In this document: in pieces, positions 26,348 to 33,783 of the stretch
How positions within the stretch are numbered: position 1 is the stretch's first letter
How the letters are laid out: every line of letters starts with the position of its first letter
Origin: Vallitaleaceae bacterium 9-2
GTDB taxonomy: Bacteria > Bacillota > Clostridia > Lachnospirales > Vallitaleaceae
Length of the DNA stretch: 64,000 nt
NCBI GenBank assembly: GCA_038396585.1
Contig: CP121691.1
Span: 3,749,170-3,813,169, forward strand
Direction of reading: 5' to 3'
Notes under the pieces: generated by a model
Database searches by the model: none
The model's input: only the letters and a program-made list of their open reading frames with translations
What the model was told of the DNA's origin: nothing
Translations under genes and position numbers: made by a program

Positions 26348-28231
26348 TTATCTGCCTAAAAAAATTCTTTCCGAATCTAATCTGATATTAACTTTTGCAC
26401 CTGAATCATTGGTAAATTCAATAACGCCTTTGAATTCATTCTTGATCATGGATGTTACAATGGTCAACCCTAAACTTTTGTCTTTTTCTATATTAAAGTT
26501 TGGGGGAAATCCTTTTCCATTATCATGAATCTGAACATAGACTCCATTATGTTTTTTATATCCCAATATCATGACTTTTTTGTTCATATGCACCTGATCT
26601 GTAAATGCATATTTGTTACAGTTACAAATCAATTCATTAATCAATAAAGCAATCGATGTCGCTTTACTATAGGGTATAAACATATCTTCAAAATCCACTT
26701 CTATATCCACATCGGATTCCAATTCTGAAAATTCAATGATGACACTAATAAGCTCTTTGATATTGATGATACTGCGTCCCAATTGATCTTTTGATAACAA
26801 ATCATGGACAGCGGCAATACTTTTAATTCTAGAAATCGTATTATCCAATATATTTTCAACTTCATTCTTATATTCTTGACTGATATATCTTTTTTGCAAG
26901 GCAATATAGCTGCTGATTGCTTGTAAATTGTTTTTTATTCGATGATGGCTTTCTTGCAGCATCGCTGAACGTCCGATAAGACGCGTATCTTCAATAGATA
27001 TTGCCGCCTGTTGAGCAAATGCCATTAAATATTTTGCTTCTTCTTTTGAATGTACGTATGTTTCCTTATAAAAAATCTGTATAACACCTGCCACTCTTGA
27101 GCGAATACTTAACGGGACACAGATAAGGGTTTTAACTTGTCCTTTTTCTTTAAAATACGAACAAAATTCTTTATCACGATGATTCGAGTAAAATAGCGTA
27201 TCTTCATCCAATAGCTGAAAAACAAAGTCTTCACGAACTTTTACATGCAAGGGTTCATCCTTATGATATACGTAAGTATCAATTTTTGTACGTGTACTAT
27301 AATCTAACAAATCAATACACGTCCCATCACAATTCATGGCTTTTGACACACTTTGAGCTAAAAACAACAGAACGTCCTTTAATTCATACTCGGAAGTTAA
27401 AAGTTCAGCTGCTCGAAAAACACTATTGAGTACCTCTTCATTTTCATCATATTTTATATCCAGATGACTATCTTGAACACTATTATCTTTTTTAAAACTA
27501 TAACTATCCAAAAGGCGAAGAAGTTTACGCGGATCATTTTTAGCTTCTGCTGCTGTAAATTTACCTACGCTTTTACCTTTTGACAATACTGAAATATTAT
27601 CAGCAATCTTTAATGCTTCTTCCCAGTTTTTTGTTACATAGATGACACTGCCTCCATGCCGCTTATATTCTTGTAAAATTTTAAATAGTGTCGAGACTTT
27701 TGATGTGCTTAAGTTTTCTGTCGGCTCATGTAGGACAACCAGCTGCGGGCTATGCATAAATGTCTTGGCTATTTCTAATAACTTGCATTGCTCTTGTGTC
27801 AACCTTGCTACTTTTTCTTTGACATGGATATGTATATTCAGATGCTGTAACACTTCTTCTGATTTTTTCTTGATTTTTCTCCAATGGATAAATTGTGTTC
27901 CTCGAATTTTGGGCAAACGGTTCAGCCATAAGTTCTCAGCTACCGTCAAATGACGAACCAAAGAATTTTCTTGAAATAAAAAGGCTATATCTTGATTCGA
28001 TCGATTCAATAAGGACTTGGGGCTTAAGTGCTGACCATCGTAAAACACTTGTCCTTCTTCCAGGGGTGTAATCCCCGCCAACACAGATACAAACGATTTT
28101 TGTCCGGAATTATTTTCACCGACGATAACATGTATCTCACCTCGTTTTAATTCAAGGGAAATATTTGAAATTTTAAATCCATCAGGACTTTGCCCTGCCA
28201 AGTTAACAACTTTTAATATTGTATCTGACAC
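26348..28231 (-). CDS. Fusion sensor kinase: degenerate RbsA-like ABC domain + GAF + HisKA_2 histidine kinase
   Basis: Soluble 627-residue sensor; no membrane segment seen. Residues about 5-240 align along their length with the first ATPase domain of the neighbouring RbsA, but the active-site residues are changed: Walker A reads GENNSGQKS (38-46, Gln in place of the usual Lys), Walker B LVVLHEP (His168 for Asp), and the H-loop is VTKNW (Lys201 for His). The Q-loop region FQENSLVRHLTVAENL is kept. Residues about 265-415 form a GAF domain. Then comes a HisKA_2/HWE-like kinase: QESHHRIKNNLQ (His429/430), N-box NELICNCNKYAF (Asn537), IHDNGKGFP. The start is GTG 28231 behind GGAG. The partner is the ANTAR regulator immediately downstream. 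The ABC part may contact the transporter permease or bind nucleotide without hydrolysis (inference). Confidence 0.9.
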   Translation of the reverse strand: MSDTILKVVNLAGQSPDGFKISNISLELKRGEIHVIVGENNSGQKSFVSVLAGITPLEEGQVFYDGQHLSPKSLLNRSNQDIAFLFQENSLVRHLTVAENLWLNRLPKIRGTQFIHWRKIKKKSEEVLQHLNIHIHVKEKVARLTQEQCKLLEIAKTFMHSPQLVVLHEPTENLSTSKVSTLFKILQEYKRHGGSVIYVTKNWEEALKIADNISVLSKGKSVGKFTAAEAKNDPRKLLRLLDSYSFKKDNSVQDSHLDIKYDENEEVLNSVFRAAELLTSEYELKDVLLFLAQSVSKAMNCDGTCIDLLDYSTRTKIDTYVYHKDEPLHVKVREDFVFQLLDEDTLFYSNHRDKEFCSYFKEKGQVKTLICVPLSIRSRVAGVIQIFYKETYVHSKEEAKYLMAFAQQAAISIEDTRLIGRSAMLQESHHRIKNNLQAISSYIALQKRYISQEYKNEVENILDNTISRIKSIAAVHDLLSKDQLGRSIINIKELISVIIEFSELESDVDIEVDFEDMFIPYSKATSIALLINELICNCNKYAFTDQVHMNKKVMILGYKKHNGVYVQIHDNGKGFPPNFNIEKDKSLGLTIVTSMIKNEFKGVIEFTNDSGAKVNIRLDSERIFLGR

Positions 28232-28263
28232 GCATTGTTCTCCAATCGTATAAAAATTACAAT

Positions 28264-28313
28264 AAAAAACACCTATCTATTGTCACATTTGTAATATGAC
28301 ATGTAGTAGGCAT
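28264..28313 (-). terminator. Leader terminator ahead of the fusion kinase gene
   Basis: Imperfect long stem on the minus strand: ATGCCTA with TAGGTGT, CTA with TAG, TGTCA with TGACA (28313-28297 against 28285-28269). Six U follow (28269-28264). It lies between the promoter and the GTG start, so it is an attenuator. Its 5' arm includes the 3' side of the small hairpin at 28309-28321. Confidence 0.6.
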
Positions 28314-28349
28314 CCATAACCAACACATATTCACCAACCATAAGTGAAT
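28309..28349 (-). promoter_or_regulatory. Tandem-hairpin antitermination leader 1 (candidate ANTAR target)
   Basis: Hairpin P1 (28349-28329): stem AUUCAC/GUGAAU with loop UUAUGGUUG, exactly the 6-bp/9-nt geometry of P1 in leader 2. Seven nt later, P2 (28321-28309): GG/CC closing loop UUAUGGAUG, a weak stem extended only past a mismatch. P2 competes with the attenuator. If the first loop U is bulged, these two loops read AUGGUU and AUGGAU and fit the A1/G4 hexaloop rule for ANTAR sites. Suggests autoregulation of the kinase-regulator genes. Confidence 0.65.
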
Positions 28350-28370
28350 TATTTCTCAACTTCTGTACAA

Positions 28371-28399
28371 ATTATACAATGGCTATAATGAATTGTCAA
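28371..28399 (-). promoter_or_regulatory. Consensus sigma-A promoter of the kinase/ANTAR/transporter unit
   Basis: TTGACA (28399-28394), 17-nt spacer, TATAAT (28376-28371), all consensus. Initiation near 28364 places both hairpins and the attenuator in a leader of about 130 nt before the GTG at 28231. A strong promoter with an attenuator is expected for a system controlled at elongation. Confidence 0.85.
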
Positions 28400-28453
28400 C
28401 ACATTTTTTAAAATTCTTGTCAAACACGCATCAAATACTCTTAATTTGCTCAG

Positions 28454-28485
28454 AAAAAAACCCCTGAATCATTGATCCAGGGGTT
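28454..28485 (-). terminator. Intrinsic terminator of the cold-shock gene
   Basis: AACCCCTG (minus strand 28485-28478) pairs with CAGGGGTT, followed by a run of T (28460-28454). It separates csp from the fusion-kinase promoter. Confidence 0.88.
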
Positions 28486-28508
28486 AAGCGTCTATATATT
28501 ATAAATAA

Positions 28509-28706
28509 TTATAGGCTAACTACGTTTTCAGCTTGAGGGCCTTTGTTTCCTTCAACTACGTCGAATTCTACTTTTTCGCCTTCTTCTAAAGTTTTGAAAC
28601 CGTCTTTTTGGATTTGTGAGTAATGTACGAATACATCATTTCCTTCGTCTGAAGTGATAAAACCAAATCCTTTGTCTCCATTAAACCATTTAACTGTTCC
28701 TGTCAT
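28509..28706 (-). CDS. Cold-shock protein, CspA family
   Basis: Small RNA-chaperone of 65 residues with an OB-fold. RNP1 (KGFGFITS) and RNP2 (VFVHYSQI) are both present, as is the N-terminal [12 protein letters not shown]. It binds single-stranded RNA or DNA and prevents secondary structure. GGAGG lies before the ATG. A leader of about 105 nt separates it from the promoter at 28821-28848, as is usual for csp genes whose mRNA responds to cold. Monocistronic, with its own terminator. Confidence 0.96.
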   Translation of the reverse strand: MTGTVKWFNGDKGFGFITSDEGNDVFVHYSQIQKDGFKTLEEGEKVEFDVVEGNKGPQAENVVSL

Positions 28707-28820
28707 AATAAATTACCTCCGAATTTTTATTTCCTTGATTCATTTGTAACATAAAACTATAGCTTTCTTTCAATAAAAATTCAGCTGATAATTTGATACA
28801 CATAATACAAGGTTGATTTA

Positions 28821-28848
28821 ATCATACACTATTTTCAGAAAAAATCAA
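28821..28848 (-). promoter_or_regulatory. Promoter of the cold-shock gene
   Basis: TTGATT (28848-28843), 16-nt spacer and TATGAT (28826-28821) on the minus strand. It gives a 5' leader of about 105 nt. Confidence 0.5.
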
Positions 28849-28903
28849 GTCTTTTTAGCAAATTTGTATGATTTTTTCTAAATTTCCTTCAAAAAAATGA
28901 GTA

Positions 28904-29905
28904 TTAATTATAGTTTTCCCTCAATTTTAATTCTTGGAAGGAAATTAACCGTTTTCTTTTTTGATCATATATTTGTAATAAGGCCAGTTTTAAACTCTCT
29001 TTAAAGCCAACTGTCTTGACACCTTGCAACTCATTTATACTGTAATAACACTTCTTCAGATGATAGTTTGGAATTCGTGAATTCAAGTGATGAATATGAT
29101 GGTAGCCAATGTATCCACTAAACCATTCTAAAATGGATGGAAGCTGATAGAATGTACTTCCCTTTAACGCGGCATCGACACTATTCCATTCACTGGCTTC
29201 TTCCCAGTAGACATCTTCAAATTGATGCTGTACGTAAAACATCCACACGCCGATGGATCCTGCAACAAACATCACCGATAGCTGAATCAAAAGATAGGCT
29301 TCTATACCAAACATCAAGGACAATACGATTGCTTGTACCAAAATTCCAACATTTGTAACTACATAACCGATATGCTCTTTTTGAGACGCATGTTTTGTTG
29401 GAAAACGTTGTAGAATGGTAAAAAGAAAAATCGGTGCCACGCCAAAAAGAAATAGCGGATGTCTAAACAACCGATACCAACCTTTCATTAATACAGGCTG
29501 TGCCTTATATTCTTCAACCGTTAACGTCCATATGTCCCCTGCGCCTCTTCGATCAAGGTTACCTACTGCGCCATGATGGATATTATGATCTTTTTGCCAG
29601 GCAGGATATGATGTAAATGTGAGAATTCCAAAGAAAAATCCAAGCCTTCGATTCCATTTTTCACTAGCGGTAAACGATTGATGCGTACAATCATGGAAAA
29701 GGATAAATACGCGAACCATAAATAATCCATTTAAAATTATTAAGGGAATCAGAACAAACCAACTCACCTGTGCTTTATATAGATACATGGTAAACATTAA
29801 TAAAGCTATATATACTACAACTGTATTCATTATCTGACTGATAGCTTTTTTTAGACTCGGTGTTGCAAAAGGTTTTAACTGTTGATTCCATTCTTTTCTT
29901 GTCAT
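28904..29905 (-). CDS. Membrane fatty-acid desaturase
   Basis: Integral-membrane diiron enzyme that inserts a double bond into acyl chains, 333 residues. The three histidine boxes are complete: HDCTH (71-75), HNIHH (107-111) and HHIHH (269-273), spread between hydrophobic segments (about 25-70, 180-225). Family knowledge says it needs oxygen and an electron donor, which is unexpected in a presumed anaerobe. GGAG precedes the ATG. The promoter carries a near-perfect Fur box, fitting an iron-containing enzyme under iron control. No partner ferredoxin gene is adjacent. Transfer from an aerobic Firmicute is possible. Confidence 0.92.
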   Translation of the reverse strand: MTRKEWNQQLKPFATPSLKKAISQIMNTVVVYIALLMFTMYLYKAQVSWFVLIPLIILNGLFMVRVFILFHDCTHQSFTASEKWNRRLGFFFGILTFTSYPAWQKDHNIHHGAVGNLDRRGAGDIWTLTVEEYKAQPVLMKGWYRLFRHPLFLFGVAPIFLFTILQRFPTKHASQKEHIGYVVTNVGILVQAIVLSLMFGIEAYLLIQLSVMFVAGSIGVWMFYVQHQFEDVYWEEASEWNSVDAALKGSTFYQLPSILEWFSGYIGYHHIHHLNSRIPNYHLKKCYYSINELQGVKTVGFKESLKLALLQIYDQKRKRLISFQELKLRENYN

Positions 29906-29949
29906 AATATCTCCTTTACGATAATATGTAGTATTGATAACTACTTATT

Positions 29950-29978
29950 ATTGTAATGGTAATGATTATCATTGTCAA
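29950..29978 (-). promoter_or_regulatory. Desaturase promoter covered by a Fur box
   Basis: TTGACA (29978-29973), 17-nt spacer, TACAAT (29955-29950). On the plus strand TGGTAATGATTATCA (29957-29971) matches the Bacillus-type 7-1-7 Fur consensus TGATAATNATTATCA at all but one defined position, and GGTAATGATTATCATTGTC matches the 19-bp consensus at 16 positions. The box fills the spacer and part of the -35, so bound repressor would exclude RNA polymerase. PerR and Zur consensus sequences fit less well. Confidence 0.8.
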
Positions 29979-30072
29979 GCTTTTTTGACTTTTTTTACCA
30001 CATCATTTCCCCTTTATTGTATTCTCTTTTATCTCCAGTTGACGAAAAATCCTAATCACAATCTATATTGAT

Positions 30073-30100
30073 TTGATTTCATTCCAATCAATGATATAAT
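30073..30100 (+). promoter_or_regulatory. Promoter of the AraC-family gene
   Basis: TTGATT (30073-30078), 16-nt spacer, TATAAT (30095-30100). The start codon at 30184 is preceded by AGAGGGG, giving a leader of about 75 nt. Confidence 0.55.
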
Positions 30101-30183
30101 TAAAAGCAATGATATACAAATATGTTGCACCATATTATGAAATCTACCTTAACAACTATAATGGAAGCATATAGAGGGGAAAA

Positions 30184-31599
30184 ATGACGACTGTATTGAT
30201 AGTTTCGGAAAACAGGAAATTTTTAAAAAACATATGTGAAACACTTGTTGAATACGAAAACATAGTGATAAAAATAGTAAACTACAGTACAAGTGCCTTT
30301 GATGCTTTTGTGTCGCATAAACCTGATGTGATCATCATTGATTCTCTTATTATGATACCTCTGCATATTTTATTGAATGAACTTAAACAATGCCGTTGGC
30401 CATTTTCTATTCTCATTTATGGTGAAATAAAAGAGCTAGCTAATTGGAAAGATCTTAATATTAAATGCATTGAAAAAAAAGATCTACAAGAGGTGGGACG
30501 TATCATACTCGATACTAAAACTCAAGCATTAAGCGCTACTTTAAAAACTTCTACATATAACTCAACGAAAAAATTAAAAAGTGAATCCTATTTCATTACA
30601 CCTGAATATTATCACATCCTAATATCCAAATACGTTGGACATGACAATGTTATTCATGATGACACTCTAAAAAAATTGAACCAACATATAGATACTTTAG
30701 GAAATCCCGAAATTTTTAATGTTTTAAATCAAGATATCATCATAGCCTTTAAACAATCTGACATCAAAATATCTAATGCCCTTAATAAAGTCCATTCTAT
30801 TATAAAATATTATATCAGCCCTAATTATGTTTCCATATACGCAAAAAAGATTCGGTGGGATAATGTGAATAGTATTTGTATGGAATTATTAACCGCTACA
30901 GATTTTTGTTACTTTTTTCATGGCGAAAGTGTCAACTATACCTTAATGACTGAGCGACTCAAAAAAAGTAGCTTTCAAAAGAATATTTATTTTATAACTG
31001 ATATTTTTACAGATATCATCAAAAATGACATCGTATCATTGAAGGAACGCTTAGCCAATATTTATTTGCATAACATAAAAGCCACCTTAGATAACGCTTC
31101 TTTACGTCATTTTAGAGACACACTAACTTTTGCAAATGCTTTTTTCTCTAAAATGCTTACGCTTCCTCTTGAACGGCATAATACAAACTATATATCTATA
31201 GAAAACGAATTTGAAGATGTATTAGATGCATTTGTTACATTGGCAACAAAGCTTAACGAGTTAAAATTTTCTGATATTGTCTCAAATGCCATGATTTATT
31301 CATTTCAACATTATGGTGAAGAATTATCCTTACAAGATATAGCGAAGGCTCTTTCTGTATCAAAGATGCATTTAAGCCGGGTCTTTAAGCTACAAACACA
31401 TATGACCTACTTAGAGTTTCTACAAGGCTATCGCCTTTTTATAGCCAAGGAACTGTTGATAAATGATCAAAGAATGATTAATGAAATCGCTGCTATGACA
31501 GGTTACGAAGATTCACGATATTTTTCAAAAATGTTCAAAAAGAATGTAGGTATCTCTCCAAAAGAATATCGGAGCAAACATCAAAATGGCATATTCTAA
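30184..31599 (+). CDS. AraC-family regulator with a receiver-like N-terminal domain
   Basis: Transcription regulator of 471 residues. The N-terminus folds like a receiver: TVLIVSEN, then VIIIDSLIMIP with Asp53 at the phospho-acceptor place. The usual acidic pair is reduced to Ser8-Glu9, so phosphorylation may be lost. A long middle region (about 130-370) has no motif I recognise. The C-terminal AraC DNA-binding domain is clear: LQDIAKALSVSKMHLSRVFKLQ and INEIAAMTGYEDSRYFSKMFKKNVGISPKEYR. The layout resembles YesN-type regulators, but no kinase gene is adjacent. It precedes a dehydrogenase and a split transketolase, the likely targets. Confidence 0.88.
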   Translation: MTTVLIVSENRKFLKNICETLVEYENIVIKIVNYSTSAFDAFVSHKPDVIIIDSLIMIPLHILLNELKQCRWPFSILIYGEIKELANWKDLNIKCIEKKDLQEVGRIILDTKTQALSATLKTSTYNSTKKLKSESYFITPEYYHILISKYVGHDNVIHDDTLKKLNQHIDTLGNPEIFNVLNQDIIIAFKQSDIKISNALNKVHSIIKYYISPNYVSIYAKKIRWDNVNSICMELLTATDFCYFFHGESVNYTLMTERLKKSSFQKNIYFITDIFTDIIKNDIVSLKERLANIYLHNIKATLDNASLRHFRDTLTFANAFFSKMLTLPLERHNTNYISIENEFEDVLDAFVTLATKLNELKFSDIVSNAMIYSFQHYGEELSLQDIAKALSVSKMHLSRVFKLQTHMTYLEFLQGYRLFIAKELLINDQRMINEIAAMTGYEDSRYFSKMFKKNVGISPKEYRSKHQNGIF

Positions 31600-31648
31600 C
31601 TCTTATAAAAAAAATATGCATAAACATACTATGTAAGGTGGATGAACT

Positions 31649-32668
31649 ATGAAAGCATTCGTTAGAACGAAAAATAAAAATATATTACTCAACGAAATCC
31701 CGGAAGTCTTTATATTAAATGATAACGAAGTGAAAATCGCTTTGGAATACTCTTCATTTTGTCGCGATGATATGCGATTTGAAGATGATAGTGATATATT
31801 TTCTTATATTGGTACGCTTGGTCATGAAGGCGTTGGTCGAGTTACAGAAGTTGGCAGCGCTGCTTTTTATAATGGATTTAAGGTCGGTGACAGAGTATTA
31901 ATTATCCCATGGCATTTTTGTGGTGAATGCGAGATGTGCCTGGAGCAAAAAATTCATTATTGCGCAGAAGCACATATAGCCATGGGAACCATGGCACAAT
32001 ATGTTGTAAGAAAATATACGCATTTAATAAAAATTCCAGATAAGATGACTTATAAACAGGCTATATTAATTGAGCCTTTGGGATGTGTTTTAGAAGGAAT
32101 TAGTAAGCTGGATATTGATTTTGATAAAGAAGTATTAGTCATAGGCGCTGGACTCATAGGAATAATATTTATTCATTTACTTAAAAAAAAGGGCGTTAAA
32201 AATATTACGGTTATTGAACCTATTCCAGAAAGGCAAAAACTTGCTAAAGCCTTTGGAGCCGATAATGTCATTGATTTAAACAGCTCCAATCTACAGTTAA
32301 AACTTTCAGAATTCAGTAATTTTAGAGGATTTGACATTGCCATTGAAACATCATCGAATATTCAAATGCTTAAAGAGGCTACAAATACTTTGACCAAAGG
32401 CGGAACACTAATGATTTTCACATACTATGGTAGTTCAGAGCATATAACATTTTCCGCATTAGATATGTATGCTTCAAATTTAAGTGTCATTTGGTCTAGT
32501 TTTTGTAGCCTTCCTAATTTTTACAAATCAATTGACATTATTATGCGAACAAAATTTGATTCGCTGATTACAAAAGAGTTTGATTTCAAAGATATAACCA
32601 AAGCGTTAGAAAAGTTTAAAACTTTTGATTACATAAAAATAGGCATTAAGAATTTTAATCTTCTTTAA
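31649..32668 (+). CDS. Zinc-dependent medium-chain dehydrogenase
   Basis: MDR-family oxidoreductase of 339 residues. SSFCRDD and GHEGVG give catalytic zinc ligands; CGECEMCLEQKIHYC gives the four structural-zinc cysteines; VLVIGAGLIGIIFIHLL is the cofactor Rossmann loop, and the Glu in TVIEP suggests NAD preference. Substrate unknown; a sugar alcohol or sugar is likely given the transketolase genes next door. AAGGTGG lies before the ATG, 49 bp after the AraC gene stop, so the two may be cotranscribed. A terminator follows. Confidence 0.87.
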   Translation: MKAFVRTKNKNILLNEIPEVFILNDNEVKIALEYSSFCRDDMRFEDDSDIFSYIGTLGHEGVGRVTEVGSAAFYNGFKVGDRVLIIPWHFCGECEMCLEQKIHYCAEAHIAMGTMAQYVVRKYTHLIKIPDKMTYKQAILIEPLGCVLEGISKLDIDFDKEVLVIGAGLIGIIFIHLLKKKGVKNITVIEPIPERQKLAKAFGADNVIDLNSSNLQLKLSEFSNFRGFDIAIETSSNIQMLKEATNTLTKGGTLMIFTYYGSSEHITFSALDMYASNLSVIWSSFCSLPNFYKSIDIIMRTKFDSLITKEFDFKDITKALEKFKTFDYIKIGIKNFNLL

Positions 32669-32696
32669 ATTTTATAATCCGTTCTTTATCGATTAT

Positions 32697-32724
32697 GGAC
32701 TCCTTTTATCGGGGTCCTTTTTTA
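32697..32724 (+). terminator. Intrinsic terminator
   Basis: GGACTCC (32697-32703) pairs with GGGGTCC (32711-32717), followed by a run of seven T. It ends the AraC/dehydrogenase transcript. Confidence 0.8.
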
Positions 32725-32858
32725 TATCTATATTTATTTTTCTCTAAATGATAGTTATACATAATACTCCTAGCACATCAATAAATTCACCAAATAAAAC
32801 ACGCAAAAATTAGAACATCAATATATTCCACCTTTATATATACCTCAACTATATATCG

Positions 32859-32891
32859 TTCATTGAGAACATTCGTTGAACTTTATATAAT
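32859..32891 (+). promoter_or_regulatory. Promoter of the transketolase operon with short direct repeats
   Basis: TTGAGA (32863-32868), 17-nt spacer, TATAAT (32886-32891). TTCATTGA (32859-32866) and TTCGTTGA (32872-32879) are direct repeats overlapping the -35 and spacer, the kind of arrangement AraC-type regulators use. The repeat assignment is tentative. Confidence 0.65.
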
Positions 32892-32929
32892 AAAAAGCAC
32901 ACGAATAACTTAATTTTAGGAGGTTTGTT

Positions 32930-33754
32930 ATGTATAGTGAAAGCAAAAAAACAGAACTAAATGCGTTTGCCAAAAACATCAGAATTCAATCTTTAGAACA
33001 ATTTGCAAGTAGAGGGTTTGGTCATCTGGGAGGGGCCATGTCGATTGTAGAAATATTAGCTGTTTTATATGGAGATGTTATGAACTATGATCCAAAAAAT
33101 CCCAAAATGAAAGATCGCGATCAATTTGTCTGTTCTAAAGGACATGCCGGTCCTTCTGTGTATGCAACATTAGCTTTAAAAGGATTTTTCGATACCGAAG
33201 AGTTAAAGACATTAAACCAACCAAAGACAAACTTACCGAGCCACTGTGACATGTTAAAAACCAAAGGTATTGATGTGACTACTGGCTCGCTTGGTCAAGG
33301 AATTTCTTTAGCTTCTGGTGTTGCCTATGGTATGAAACTTAATGGTTATGCAAGCAGAGTCTTTTGTATCGTGGGTGATGGTGAATTACAAGAAGGGCAA
33401 AACTGGGAAGCAATTATGAATTCCGCCCATAAAGGAATAGATAATTTAGTTGTTTTTGTCGACAGAAATTTTATGCAGCTTGATGGTGAAGTTAAAAATG
33501 TAAATGACATAACTGATATCGCCGCTAAATTTTCAGCATTTGATTGGAATACTATTAATGTTGAAAATGGACATGATGTTGAATTAATTGCCAAAGCTGT
33601 AAAAAAAGCAGATCAGTTTAAAGGTAAACCAACGGCGATTATATGTAATACATTAAAAGGCAAGGGTGTAGTTTGGGCTGAAACTGAGTGGAACCATCAC
33701 GTTCCCGTTACCAGAGAAGCTGCCGATATCGCTATAGAAGCATTAAACGCATAA
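32930..33754 (+). CDS. Transketolase, N-terminal (thiamine-diphosphate-binding) subunit
   Basis: First half of a split transketolase (274 aa), the ThDP-binding PP module. CSKGHAGPSVYATLALKGFF, TGSLGQGISLASGVAYGMKLNG and the ThDP/Mg motif GDGELQEGQNWEAIMNSAHKGIDNLVVFVDRN are all present. It transfers two-carbon ketol units together with the subunit encoded next. TAGGAGG precedes the ATG. Split transketolases often belong to dedicated sugar pathways rather than the housekeeping pentose phosphate route; the flanking dehydrogenases support that here. Confidence 0.95.
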   Translation: MYSESKKTELNAFAKNIRIQSLEQFASRGFGHLGGAMSIVEILAVLYGDVMNYDPKNPKMKDRDQFVCSKGHAGPSVYATLALKGFFDTEELKTLNQPKTNLPSHCDMLKTKGIDVTTGSLGQGISLASGVAYGMKLNGYASRVFCIVGDGELQEGQNWEAIMNSAHKGIDNLVVFVDRNFMQLDGEVKNVNDITDIAAKFSAFDWNTINVENGHDVELIAKAVKKADQFKGKPTAIICNTLKGKGVVWAETEWNHHVPVTREAADIAIEALNA

Positions 33755-33783
33755 TAAAGCAATCGAAGAAAAGGAGATATTTT

